From contig BLSF01000065.1 of the NCBI GenBank assembly GCA_012862575.1, positions 62,001 through 126,000 on the forward strand: DNA of 64,000 nucleotides, in the 5' to 3' direction. Shown one piece after another: positions 18,900 to 29,491 of the stretch (position 1 is the stretch's first letter; the number at the start of each line of letters is the position of its first letter). The notes below the pieces were generated by a model. It saw only the letters and a program-made list of their open reading frames with translations, did not search any database and was not told where the DNA came from. The translations under genes were made by a program, and so were the position numbers. This DNA is from Parietichytrium sp. I65-24A. Lineage: Eukaryota; Sar; Bigyra; Thraustochytrida; Thraustochytriidae.

Positions 18900-19962
18900 T
18901 TCAACTTTGGCAAGCCGCAGTAGACAGATTAACTGAGATCGCTCTAAAAAACCCAAGCCCTGAACTAACAGTAAAAGTAATGACCTAAAGAAACGAAGAG
19001 CGCAATAAAAATTTCCACTGCTTTTGTTCTTGGTCAACTCCGTTTCCCAATCCCCTTCCGTTGAGAACCGTTCTTCTTGAAGCATCCGAGTTGGGCATCG
19101 ATTCTGCTCGGGATGCGAGCTCTGACTGAACCTCTGAAAAAAATCGCCGGTGAATGGGCAGCGCATGCACAAGAGCAAGAAACCAACTATCAACAGCAAG
19201 AACAGCAACAAGAAAAGCACAGCTTCAACAGCCGAAAACCGGATTCACTAATCCGAACCTCCCCTTTTAGAACTCAGGACTACGACTTCGGAGCTCCGAA
19301 CCCATCAACCGGTAAAAAGCAGCAGATGCTGCGAACTCTCCGTCTTTTCACTTTCGTATCCAAAGCCCACGGGCACATTTGAAACATGGGCACGTTGGCA
19401 CACGACTAGTACATGCATGGATCATAGGCGGGTCTGGACGGCTCTCGCTCATTTTCGCTCTAAAGCAAGTTCACATGCTATCACATGCTGCACGTACCGG
19501 TACTCAGTACTCAGTACTCACTCTCAGTACCCAGCGTCAGCTATGATCGAAAGATAGAGCGCTTGCGCTCTGTCCTGTACCGGTGCCGTAGTGTCTGCTC
19601 ACTGTGAATCAATTAGTACAGTTAGTACGAGCACGGACAACAGCAACTTCTTCTTTCAATCTCTGTTCTGAATCCACAATCAGATTCACTGTCAGATAGA
19701 GTTAGCACAGCTTCCACAGTCTCTGTGTCTCTTGTGTCTCTTGTGTCTCTTGTATCTCTTGTGTCTCTTGTATCTCAGTCACAATTTCCGCGCGGGTTGC
19801 TGCTCTAGAAAGCGCGGTCGAACGCAGGCCGCCAATTCCCCATTCCATCTTCGCCCCGTTGCCTCGAGCGTGGTTGGAGTGCTCGGCGTGTTTGCTGTAC
19901 AATTGCAGGAAATAAGCGCGCATAGAGACGGCCAGTTCGCGTGCGGGTAGCCGAGTTGAGAA
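18900..19962. other. Intergenic spacer with two short tandem repeats
   Basis: No gene is supported. GTACTCA units (TACTCAGTACTCAGTACTC) lie at about 19500-19530. A 9-bp TGTGTCTCT-type repeat lies at 19725-19776. Both sit within 470 bp of the start codon at 19963 and are probably promoter sequence. Confidence 0.6.
19725..19776. repeat. 9-bp tandem repeat (TGTGTCTCT/TGTATCTCT)
   Basis: About six copies lie head to tail with TGTG/TGTA variation, some 190 bp before ATG 19963. Confidence 0.85.
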
Positions 19963-21292
19963 ATGGCGTTCTTGTTTGCGGGGGTAATGCTGGGCGCCAC
20001 GGCGTTGGCGCTCTCCGAGCATGACAGAGATTACTACAGGTCGACGCGGATGTCGATGGACTATCTGGGCAACAAGAACGGCGTGGATATCTATAAGGAT
20101 CGCGTCACGGGGACGTATTATGCGGACGGTAAGTTTGTGCGATTCGTTGGGCGCTTCGGCATCATCGTCAATTGCAAGCTGCTTCTTGGCGGCACGGCGA
20201 CGGATGGTAAGAAAGATTGTACGCTGACTCGGCGAGTACGGACTTGACTTTGCAGATGGGTACGAGGTGCGCAGAGTAGGCAAGCCAGGGTGGCGGCCGC
20301 ATCCCATAGATTTGGAGAGGCTCAAGCAGAAACTTGCACAGTACTCTCCCGGCCAGGTTCCATTCTCGGGGTACATTTTGGCGACCTTCATTGGTAAAGA
20401 GCAGGCGCTGTGGGACACCCTCTTCAACAAGTTTGAGGCGCCAAAAGAGCCAAAGAAACCACACTTTGCGCGAGGCTTGCGCAAGTCGCGCTGGGAGCGC
20501 TACGATGAAGAGTACGAAAACTGGGAGAAGGCGTACAAAAGGGCGAAAGAGAACTACAAAGATGAAAACAAAGCATGGAGAACACGGAAAGCAGAGTATA
20601 ACGCACTTCACGAACAGGCCGAATCCGGACAGCGGCTCCTGCAGCAGGCCTTTTCTGGCGAGGGCAAGCCTAAGGTGGATATTTTCCGCATCACAGTTCC
20701 ACAAGGGAAGCGGCCCGGAGACACAATCAAGGTCAAAGCTGGCCCAAAAGAAGTAGAGATTCTGATCCCCGCAGGATCCGTTGCGGGCACAGAGATACAA
20801 TTTGAGATACCAAAGTCGGCGAGGGTGGCACAGCCCTCGCCTGCCCCCGCCCCTGCACGTGCTCAGCCACCACCGGCAATGTCTTCTGACTTTGCCTCTC
20901 CACCTCAAGCCCTCGGTATGACCGAAGCAGCAAACTACCCTACTGCCGCACGGGCGACTCCACAAAATGGGATGTCATATCCTGTTGCCACCGCAAGCGC
21001 GACAAATCTGTACCCGTCGTCCACTGCAAACGCAACGGCATCGGCCGGCGGGCCGCCGCCTGCTCTAACCCCATGGGATAGTGGGTACTATTCGAATCCG
21101 ACGACACAAGGCACAACTTATGGCGTGCCGTCTGCAACCAACCCACACTCGGCAGCTGCCACTAAAGGCACTAGACCCCCGCCACCCATTCGGCCGGCAG
21201 CGCCGCAACAGCCTTCACCAGCTCGCCCGCCGCCAGCAATGCAGGCTGGAGGAAATGACGAGATACAGACAGCGAGCTCGTTCAAGATGTAG
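19963..21292 (+). CDS. Spliced orphan protein with a VPxGxxPGD-type beta module and Pro/Ala-rich tail
   Basis: Exon 1 is 19963-20128 (MAFLFAGVMLGATALALSEHD, a likely signal peptide or anchor). The intron is 20129-20255 (G/GTAAGTTT...TTTGCAG, phase 1, 127 nt). Exon 2 is 20256-21292, restoring YYADDGYEVRRVGKPGWRPH; the protein is 400 aa. A long charged helix (about 100-175, KSRWERYDEEYENWEKAYKR) is followed by FRITVPQGKRPGDTIKVKAG and VEILIPAGSVAGTEIQFEIP. This V.VP.G..PGD..KV.......V..PAG...G..I.F pattern is a small beta-repeat I have seen in protist proteins without a defined function. The last 140 residues are Pro/Ala/Ser-rich. Without the intron the first exon reads into a stop at 20247. 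Function unknown. Confidence 0.8.
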
Positions 21293-21629
21293 ACAATGCT
21301 CATTCCACCGAACGAGATGAAATCCTGAACGTCCAAAGATCGGTCACTTCACCCCCACAACTTTTACAAGATTACAAGACGAATACACAGGAATTTTTCC
21401 TTTTATCTTCATCAGCTAAACGTTCTATTCGTGGCTCGAACACAAAACAAAAAAGAAGTAGCAGAGATGGTCGAACAAGACACAAAACAGCCGATAACTC
21501 GTTCATTCATTTGCCATTTTCACCTTTTTTTTTTAAAAAGCCAGCTAAAGTATCCCGTACATCCAACTTGAAGTGCATGCCGTCGGGATCGAAAACCATT
21601 GTATGCGGTACGAGTGGTCCGTTTCATTT
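21293..21629. other. Convergent 3' spacer
   Basis: This is the short A/T-rich gap between two genes that end towards each other. I see nothing but 3'-untranslated sequence. Confidence 0.6.
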
Positions 21630-23795
21630 TTACATCGCCCCTTTAGCACTCCACAGCACGCGCTTCGTGCTTGGAGTACGATTTGGCTCTCCAGCAAGAG
21701 CGGAGCTGTTTTCCTTGTCTTCCATAACCTCCATCAGGTCGTCAAACAGAATGCTCTTCCTCCGCCGCGCCTTGGCCTGCTTGGAGTCCTCGGCGTTTGG
21801 CGGAGTTGTTTCGGTCTTTTGCAACTCCTCAGTCTTCCCTCCCTGCTCCTCTGTCGGGGAGCTCCTTGAAGTCCCGGAGGGAGCTTGGAACGGGGAAAGG
21901 ACTGGCTGAGTTGAAACTCGCCCGTATTTGGCTTCAATCCTCTCCCTCTCCTCCAAAAAGCGCGACATGGCGAGGTCAAATTCTTCGTGCAGGCGCATCT
22001 CTGCATCAGCGAGCTCTTGCTCAAAAGTAGGCTGCTCGGCCGGATCGCTGTCCTGGATGACGGAAGTTGGCAAAGTTTTGGTGGTATTTGGAGTTTGGCG
22101 ATGACGTTGCTGAGCCTCCTCCTTGGGAGAGGGTTCCTCTGGACCGTCGCGCGCGCTCTCTTTTGTGGCAGGAGTTCCGTCCCCGGCCACGCCTCTTGCT
22201 TTGCTGGACGCACCACTTCTGACCTGGGTCTGTTGAGGAGTCGAGTCCCTCGTAACAGAAGCCTTGGCTTGGTCAGAGGCCGCCCCCTCTTTCTGAGGCG
22301 TTGGAGTGCTTTTTGTGATAGGAATTCCATGGATGTAGCACTTGTAGCGGCGCTCGTACTCTTTTACCGTCAACATGGCGTTTGTGTCGAGGTCAAAGTA
22401 GAGATTGTTTCCCTGGTCGTCTTTGTTGGCCCCACGCCGCACACGAGTCGCAGATTCGATGTTTTGGGAGTCCTCATTCCCCTGGCGATTCATCTCCGTC
22501 ACTATTGGTCTCAAAGCCTTGATTTCATGCCGCTCTGGCTGTCTTTTGCGCGGAGGGCTGCTTCTCAGCCTCTCCTTCGTAGGTGTCCTATTGAGCGCAA
22601 GAAAGTAACCATGATCTTGAGACAAGGCTTGTTGCACGCGCTCGCCACTTTTCTCTGGACTGCGCACATAGGATCTCACCAGATTCCTGAGTTCTTCGTC
22701 ACTATCTAGCGGAGTAGGCGAGTCCTGGAGTTTTACAGGTGTAGACGGTGCAGGCGAATTTGGCGGAGCCGAGAGCAGAGGCGAAGGTCGTGATGATGAT
22801 GGTGCGATTAGAGCAGGGGAGAGAAGAGCTTTTGCCTCTTTTCGGATATCCGCCGAGTCCTCCAAAGATGGGGCTGCAGGAGAGCGATTCAACGGAGTTT
22901 GAGCTGCTTGGAGAGCAGATGCGTCCTCTTGCGGAGCTCTACTAGGCGAAACGAGCACTGATTGGCCTTCAAAAGCCGCATGCTGGGTCTCAAGCTTCTG
23001 CTCCGAAGGTTTGACGTCGTCTTCTGCTTCCAGCAGACCATCGAGGACATCAAACGAAATGCTGCCTCGGCGGCTGCTTTGCTTTGACTTTTTCTTTCCC
23101 GATTTGGTGGAGCGCCGGCGCGAGACCTCCTCCGACTCACTGGAGCTGGAGTCCTCGAATGGATTTGTTCTCTCAAAGGCTGGCTCTGAAACGCCCTCAG
23201 GTGCCGGATCCGGATCTGCACTCTCTGCGTCAAGTTCGTGGGATACTTGCGTCTTCTTGACTAGCTCTCGGAGCAACTCTGCAAAACGGCTTGCCTCAAA
23301 CATGGCCTGCGAGCTGAAGCCTTCGCGCGTTTGGAATCTGATCTGGAGGGCGGCGTGGATCCAGGTCCCAGTCTCCAGTTTCGTAGTGAGCTGTACTTGC
23401 ACCGCAGGGAGCAGGTCAGACACCGGGGAGGCCTCAATTTCGTCAAAGTCAAGAATATCACCAACCAAAATCTTGACAACCAGCGGAACTCCAACACTCG
23501 AATCGCCTTCTGAACTCCGGCAGATCGAGCCATACCACACAATCCCTTCTCCATCGATATCTAACGACCCATCGCCTTTGAAGTAATCTTGGCCGATCAC
23601 GCCGAGCTCCACATGGTCAAAATGCGTGGATTCTTCGCCACACTCACGTTTCTCAAGCTCCGCTGCGCCAAGCCTCCATGGCGCCAGCGCTGCTGCAAAC
23701 TCTTTTGCGCCGTCTTCCTCCTTCCTCACTGCTTGCACCCCAAAGTACTGGTCCTCATCGCCGAGGTTGTGCTCGCCAACGTCGAAACTGTCCAT
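21630..23795 (-). CDS. Disordered phosphoprotein-like protein with a duplicated RRxSIxFDxL motif
   Basis: The first ATG is at 23795 (MDSFDVGEHNLGDEDQYFG; 721 aa); an open upstream stretch has no ATG. Residues ~1-190 look folded, with alternating strands (FDHVELGVIGQDYFKGDG, VGVPLVVKILVGDILDFDE, LPAVQVQLTTKLETGTWIHA) and a helix. This may be a beta-rich binding domain, but I cannot name it. The remainder is Ser/Pro/Glu-rich and probably disordered. Two similar short motifs stand out: RRGSISFDVLDGLLEAEDD (~240) and, near the C-terminus, RRKSILFDDLMEVMEDKE. Both have a basophilic-kinase site (RRxS) followed by an amphipathic helix, suggesting a repeated docking motif. There is no enzyme signature. 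Confidence 0.75.
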   Translation of the reverse strand: MDSFDVGEHNLGDEDQYFGVQAVRKEEDGAKEFAAALAPWRLGAAELEKRECGEESTHFDHVELGVIGQDYFKGDGSLDIDGEGIVWYGSICRSSEGDSSVGVPLVVKILVGDILDFDEIEASPVSDLLPAVQVQLTTKLETGTWIHAALQIRFQTREGFSSQAMFEASRFAELLRELVKKTQVSHELDAESADPDPAPEGVSEPAFERTNPFEDSSSSESEEVSRRRSTKSGKKKSKQSSRRGSISFDVLDGLLEAEDDVKPSEQKLETQHAAFEGQSVLVSPSRAPQEDASALQAAQTPLNRSPAAPSLEDSADIRKEAKALLSPALIAPSSSRPSPLLSAPPNSPAPSTPVKLQDSPTPLDSDEELRNLVRSYVRSPEKSGERVQQALSQDHGYFLALNRTPTKERLRSSPPRKRQPERHEIKALRPIVTEMNRQGNEDSQNIESATRVRRGANKDDQGNNLYFDLDTNAMLTVKEYERRYKCYIHGIPITKSTPTPQKEGAASDQAKASVTRDSTPQQTQVRSGASSKARGVAGDGTPATKESARDGPEEPSPKEEAQQRHRQTPNTTKTLPTSVIQDSDPAEQPTFEQELADAEMRLHEEFDLAMSRFLEERERIEAKYGRVSTQPVLSPFQAPSGTSRSSPTEEQGGKTEELQKTETTPPNAEDSKQAKARRRKSILFDDLMEVMEDKENSSALAGEPNRTPSTKRVLWSAKGAM

Positions 23796-23861
23796 TTTCT
23801 CTCTGCTCGATCCGCCTCGTTCGATACTTGAAACAAACAAACTATCAAAACAATCGAACTG

Positions 23862-23863
<2 letters not shown>

Positions 23864-23897
<34 letters not shown>
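23864..23897. repeat. (AATC)n tandem repeat in a 5' leader
   Basis: About eight AATC units lie 70-100 bp before ATG 23795 of the minus-strand gene, so the coding strand reads GATTGATTGATT. The same unit and orientation precede the genes at 31248 and 41884. Confidence 0.9.
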
Positions 23898-23899
<2 letters not shown>

Positions 23900-25692
23900 G
23901 TCCCGTAGTTTCAATCCGCACAATACACAGTTTCCAAAGCTTCCACAGTTTCCACAGTTTCCAGTTTTGCGCAAGCTAGCTAGGTAGAACGTTCTCCCGT
24001 TTGCCACTTGCCACTTGCAACTAGCACCTAGTGAATGGCAGCCCTGCTCCAGCTGTCCTCGGCGCGTACGCTCTCTTTGGATCGGCTTCTATTATCGTAC
24101 TCGAGGACCGTCAGCAACTTCTACACCAATTACTCCTCTCTCTCTCTCTCTCTCTCTCTAGTAGAGCTAGAGTTAGCCTAGCTCTGTAGGTCTAGCTAAG
24201 CAAAGACTAGCTTTGCCGCGCTGCGTCGAGGACCCTCCCCACAGTACTCGCGTACTAAACTACTGAGTGGATATATATATATGTGTAACCGCTGTGTTGG
24301 GAACCCAAGCGTTTCGTTTCGTTTTGGAGATGGGAAAAAAACTGACTTGGGTTCGCCTCTTTCTCCGCGGTTCCGGTTCCGGTTCCGGTTCCTGTTCCCC
24401 GCCGCCGTTCGGCATGGTTCGCGCTAGGTAGTAGGTATGAGGGCTAGTGGCCGAGGGCGCGAGCGTGTACGCGAGGACACTTGCGCGCACGGTGCGCGTC
24501 CGTCAGGTTCTGGAACTTGCGGACGGGTTTTCATTAGTGAGAAGAGTAGGCGTTTTTGAAACTGCGCTGCGATGCGGGATCTGCTCTGCGATGTTTGGGT
24601 GCGTCACGATGCTGCGAGCGTTACGGGACGGAGAAACAAGTAAGAACGTTCCTATGATGGAAGGGATTACTATTCCATACTATTCCTCAGCTAGAGAGAA
24701 CTTGCCTTGTGTGGAATTTGGGTTTTGTCTCACTGTGAATTTTTTGTTTCCTCGAAATTTTGATGATTCTGGACCGAGTCAGCAGTCAGCGATGTAATAA
24801 ACGTAACAATACCCACAAGAAATCGACGTGGAAGATGTGATGCAATGGGGACTTGAATCTTCCTCGCAATCTCTGTGACCATCTATCCATCTTCTCTATT
24901 CACTGTCAATCTATCTATCCTTGCGACAGAGACGACAGAGAGATGAGGAGCGAGCCGAAGAGCGTTATTCGAGGGCGCCGCGTCTCTCACTTGGCCAAAG
25001 CATTTCGTCAACCATTTTGTCTCTAATACGATCAATCACTTAAAATTGATTGAAATCAAATGAGATGAGAAAATATCAGATTGAACTCAAATTTATCAGT
25101 GCGACGTACTCGTTTATGAAAGGATCAAAAAGTCGCAGCGCAGTGAAGCCACCACATGCAGAGCGTTTTGATTGATTCGGTTTTGTTTTTACATTGTTGT
25201 TATTGTTGTTTTGTTTTTGCATCGTTGTTTTGTGTACGTACGTACTACCAGTGCTAGCACTAGCTCTAGTCTCCGTGAGTATGTCTGGTTACTAGCGCGT
25301 AGACAACTCCTACGCTGTGCTCCATCTCCGAGAGAGTCAGAGAGAGTCAGAGAGGGAGACAACTTGAGAGGGACAGAGCAAGTAGCGTACGCAATTGTGT
25401 GTACACGTACGTCATTGTGTACGCTGCGAGACTAGCCGGTGTGCTCGAGCTTACTCGCCGAGATAGGTGGGCAGTGGAGGACGAAAGAAGACTTTCTTTC
25501 ATTCTTCTTTCATTCTTTTCGGAGCGGACAGAGACGACAGTGGCTTGGAGTTTGAGTGACAGGAAAGCTGCTCGTTTGGTTTTGAGTTTTGACGGTGGAA
25601 GTAAAGATTCCTCGGCGATAAACAGCTTGGCGGGGAGAGCTCAAGGTGGAAACGTTTGTGTGTGTGTTTATATCGACGAGGTCTGCGAGGCG
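23898..25692. other. Divergent promoter spacer, 1.8 kb
   Basis: No gene is supported; a 116-codon frame at 24447-24797 starts at GTG and has no similarity I recognise. Contents are a (CT)n run at about 24135-24158, a (GGTTCC)4 repeat at about 24369-24392, and short GT-rich runs near 25190-25230. The last 290 bp are open in frame with the following gene but contain no plausible initiator. Confidence 0.55.
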
Positions 25693-26970
25693 ATGGACGG
25701 AGGTTCGATGGGGCAGACGGAGTCGAGTTTGAGACATAGTGCAACGGAGCGCGAGCACGGCGATAAGAACGATGATAAGACCACCCGCATGCCGGTCGGC
25801 GAGAGCGACGTGAAGGTCGAGCATGTTGAGACACCGGATGCGCAGGTAGTGAAGAAGGAGGAAAATGGGGAGATATCGATAGTGGCCAAAGGCCCGGAGG
25901 AGAACTCGGATGTAGAGAAGCGAGTGTCGAACTCTGAGGTGTCTCGTGATGGAGCAGACATGGTGACGAATTCGGATGATGGAGCGCCAAAGCTGGCCGA
26001 GATGTCTAGAGATGGCCTCACGAGCACTATCGAGACGGAAAATTCTGAGATTGAGCCTGTGAAATTGTTGAAAAACTTGACGGAGGTGCAAATGAACGAG
26101 CTTCTGGCCATGAACGACGAACAGTTGCACAAATACTTTGCAGAATTGACATTGGACGAGATTGCAGAGAAAGTGTCGGCAAATGAGTTTTCGGGCACTC
26201 GACTTCCGGAGTTTAGCCCAAAGGAAATCGAGCGACTGCATTTCCAGCGGCACTGGGAGGGGAAGGTTTTCGAGAACTTGTGCCAAACACTGAAGAAGCA
26301 CGTGGAGGACAATGAGCGCCGCGAGATGATCGTCGAGAAGCGGCTGCCTTATGACGAGCGAATACACTTGTGGGTGCCCGGCCCGCTCTCGGAACTTAAT
26401 TGTTGCTCGCGGAAGGACCGCCACAATACTTTGGAACTTTGTCTACAAGACGGCTGCACCTCCTCTGACCGCGTCAAGCCTTTTGACCTCCCGCAGCCTC
26501 GTGTTTTAGTGTTTCAGGACCGAATCATTCTTCGGCGAATGCATTGGAACGAGCACATGCCTTTGAAGTACCACTATTGTACACGAGGGTTTTCCAGTAC
26601 GGATGACATTCCATACACAGTGACAGACGAGAAGATAGACATGATTAAAGTTTTAGATGTGAGCATGCGGCCCCTTTTACCAAAGAGTGGGGATGATCAA
26701 CACTGCTTTGACAAAGTGCGAAGCGTTTTCGGTTCCCGTCGCCAGCAGGAGCCGCACTCAGATCAAAAGTACTGGGTGAGTCCATGCGACCGACTTTTTG
26801 GGTATGCCACGTTCTACAAGGAGTGCCCGTCAGGCGAGGTGGAGCTCACTGTTCAGACAGATTCTATGACAAACGACGAGAGGCTCATCCTCGTATTGGA
26901 AGGTGCCGCCGAGGTAGCGGACGCCATCAGAAAGGAGGTGTACCGGTTACGAACTCTCACCTTGACATAG
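25693..26970 (+). CDS. Conserved-looking protein of unknown function
   Basis: I place the start at ATG 25693 (MDGGSMGQTESSLRHS), giving 425 aa. The frame is open for another 98 codons upstream, but that part begins in low-complexity sequence and reads poorly. The N-terminal 130 residues are acidic and disordered (EVSRDGADM and EMSRDGLTS recur). Then come a helical segment (NLTEVQMNELLAMNDEQLHKYF) and a C-terminal region that looks folded (DERIHLWVPGPLSELNCC, PRVLVFQDRIILRRMHWNEH, YWVSPCDRLFGYATFYKE, LILVLEGAAEVADAIRKEVY). I recognise no domain, and no membrane segment or signal peptide is visible. Confidence 0.7.
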   Translation: MDGGSMGQTESSLRHSATEREHGDKNDDKTTRMPVGESDVKVEHVETPDAQVVKKEENGEISIVAKGPEENSDVEKRVSNSEVSRDGADMVTNSDDGAPKLAEMSRDGLTSTIETENSEIEPVKLLKNLTEVQMNELLAMNDEQLHKYFAELTLDEIAEKVSANEFSGTRLPEFSPKEIERLHFQRHWEGKVFENLCQTLKKHVEDNERREMIVEKRLPYDERIHLWVPGPLSELNCCSRKDRHNTLELCLQDGCTSSDRVKPFDLPQPRVLVFQDRIILRRMHWNEHMPLKYHYCTRGFSSTDDIPYTVTDEKIDMIKVLDVSMRPLLPKSGDDQHCFDKVRSVFGSRRQQEPHSDQKYWVSPCDRLFGYATFYKECPSGEVELTVQTDSMTNDERLILVLEGAAEVADAIRKEVYRLRTLTLT

Positions 26971-27412
26971 GAGTTTCTTCCGCGGAGGTGGGGATCCTCA
27001 CTGGAAGCGCAGACTTTGGAACCAACGGGGCCTCATCAGCAAAGAAAAAGTTGCTTCTCAGCTCCACACACCTTGCCTTTTCGCGAACGGCGAGATTACA
27101 GATCGCCTCAGATGTCAAGAGCGCAGCGTCAAATTGCGTCTTGCCTTGCCGATCCTCCGTGAAGGCGTGCCCTAAGAATTTCGTTAAGGCAGCCGAATCT
27201 CTGGGAGACTCGAGCCATCTGTTCTGAATTCTGAGTTTACTTTGTTCTGTTCACGAAAAACTCTGCAAAGTCTTGTCGCAAAAACCTGTATTTTATACAT
27301 AATTCATTCAACGCACACGCTCAATGTTCAAAATCGCGATGATCAATCGCTTCTCCACTTGCTCACCTCACCGCCGTCTCGAATCCCGATTCTTCAGCCT
27401 TGTAGTGTTCAT
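26957..27412 (-). CDS. Possible small spliced gene, tail-to-tail with its neighbour
   Basis: On the minus strand ATG 27412 opens a short basic exon (MNTTRLKNRDSRRR) followed by CG/GTGAGG at about 27371. After an interval ending in AACTCAG at about 27233 a frame stays open to 26957 and reads NRWLESPRDSAALTKFLGHA, then TEDRQGKTQFDAALLTSEAI and VELRSNFFFADEAPLVPKSA. The composition is protein-like and the phases fit. The stop overlaps the last 14 bp of the plus-strand gene. I recognise no family. It may be a chance antisense frame in a 3' untranslated region; confidence is low. Confidence 0.28.
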
Positions 27413-29475
27413 GGCGCGACTGTCGCGGCCGCCCTTGTACTGAGTACTGCTATTTCTCGGAAGCCACTTTCCTGAAGAGCAATGTAGTTGTTCTTGTCAA
27501 AAAGGCATTTTCTTTGCGAGACGGCGGTGCGTTGTTCCAGCGTTGTTGGTGAAGCTTTGAGTTGAAGTTCATTCTTTTTTTTTAACGCGAGCTTTCTTTC
27601 GCGGCCACCGCTCCACCGTTCAAAACAAGTTGTTGAGTAATTCGTGGCCACTGAAATGAAACAACAAATGCATCCATTCGTGTATCGCAATCGTTGACAT
27701 GTGAAAGAAAAATTTCTTTCATGAAAAATACAACGGAACGAGGCCTTCAGTTCCTGTCACAATTTTAAAGTTTTGGTTTACTGTCAATTTTCCATCTGAA
27801 AAGCCGAAGCTCTGACCAAAAATAGTAATAAAATCATGCCAAACAAAGAGAAAAAGAATGTGTTCAGCTGTCGGGCAGGCCACTCTCTCGCGCTCTCTCT
27901 CTCTCTCTCATTCTGCCAGTGTGTCCCTCTCTTACCGGCGTTGATATCACCGGTACTAGTAATAGCACCTCTCTTTCTCACTCTGCAGCACTTGAGTCTC
28001 GAGTCTCTGGAACTTGTAGCAGCGCGCTTTTTAAAAGCGAGTGAGAGCTGAGAAGAGTGAAAGCTTTACTTGATTGACAGCACAGCGAGTTCAGAATGTC
28101 AAATCTCGTTTCCAGAACAATCAAAACTAAAAGAGGAAAGCCAAATTAAAAAAATTAATGAAAAAGAATTCGAACGGAAGAAAATTTGCGAGACAGAGCG
28201 CCACCTAGAGGACTAGACGCCCGCGCTAGGACCTGGTGTGAGGGCTACAGGTGAAACCGCTATGGGTGGTGAGTTGAAACTGTAGTGGGACGCTGTGAAG
28301 TGGGAGTGACTGAGTGTAGTGAGTGGGTGAGTGAGGACGGAAAAGAGAAAAAAAAAGGAAAGGGGAGAGGAAGGAAAGAAAGGAAAAGGAAGGAAAAGAA
28401 ATGTCGTCTGACTTGTCTCACTAAGTCTGTCACACGGAAAGACGGAGGGAGGACCAACCTCCTACTGTTTTCTGCCAGTGTTCCTAAAGGTCCCTCCCAC
28501 TCTCACAGTTGACGCTGGGAGAACCATCATCTCTTCCTCTTCTAACAACCTCTTTTAATTTATGAATCGAAATGAATGTTTTGTCAGTAGAGAAGAACAA
28601 ATAACAAACAAACTTGACAAAACTTGACGGGTCGGTCTGCTTCTCATCGTCAGAAATAAAAGAACTTCTAAATTCTAAATTCTGAATCTGAATTTTACTC
28701 ACCGTGCGTGAGTGAGTTCATTGCAGTATACGTACTGATTGATCTCCGAACGTTCTCCCACACGCTGGCAGCCCAAACTCCACTCCACAACAGAGTGACT
28801 CTGTTCACTCTTCTGCACTGCCAGTCTCTTACCAGTGATGCTAATTCGATAAGCTTCTGTTTGATTGACTGATTGAGAGTGATTGACAGAACAGAAACAA
28901 GAAAACAACAAGACAGAACAAGCTATTCCCGTCTCTTGCGTCTCTTGCGTCCGCCCAATCGTGCGGTCAGTGCCTCACAACACAGAAGCCAGAGCCGCAG
29001 ATCCTCCACCCGCCCGCCCACCCACCCAACTTTTTCCTTCCCTCACAGCCGGGTCAAATTTTGTCCAAAGATGTTGAACAGGCACAACTTGCACAGCAAA
29101 CACAGCAAAGACAACAAGCTCTGCAGGGACTCTACCCCAACTGCTAAGGGCGCGGTAGGCGGGTGGGAGCGACTGCGACAGAGCTTTCTGGAGCAGAGCT
29201 CTGACATTTGAGGAAGGAGAGAAAGAGACAATGGGGGAGTGCGTGAGTGAGTGAGTGAATATTTCATTCAAATAAATGAATAAAGCACTTTTTTGGGCAT
29301 CTTGGTTGGTTGATTGATTCATTTCAATTGATTGATTGTTATTCAGCAATGGTTTCTGCGGTTTCGAGATGCAGAGAAACTTCACTTTTCAAGCTCTCCA
29401 TAAGTACTAGCTAGTACATACAAGTCCTGTCTAAATCCCCCACCCTCACACAGAAAAGTCGGCATATTAGGGGGG

Positions 29476-29491
29476 TAGTTACGCGTAACTA
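29476..29491. promoter_or_regulatory. Perfect 16-bp palindrome TAGTTACGCGTAACTA
   Basis: A perfect dyad is nested inside an imperfect outer inverted repeat (AGTCGGCA ... TGCCGAACT, about 29458-29509). It is isolated in a gene-free region. It could be a dimeric protein-binding site; there is no other evidence. Confidence 0.3.
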
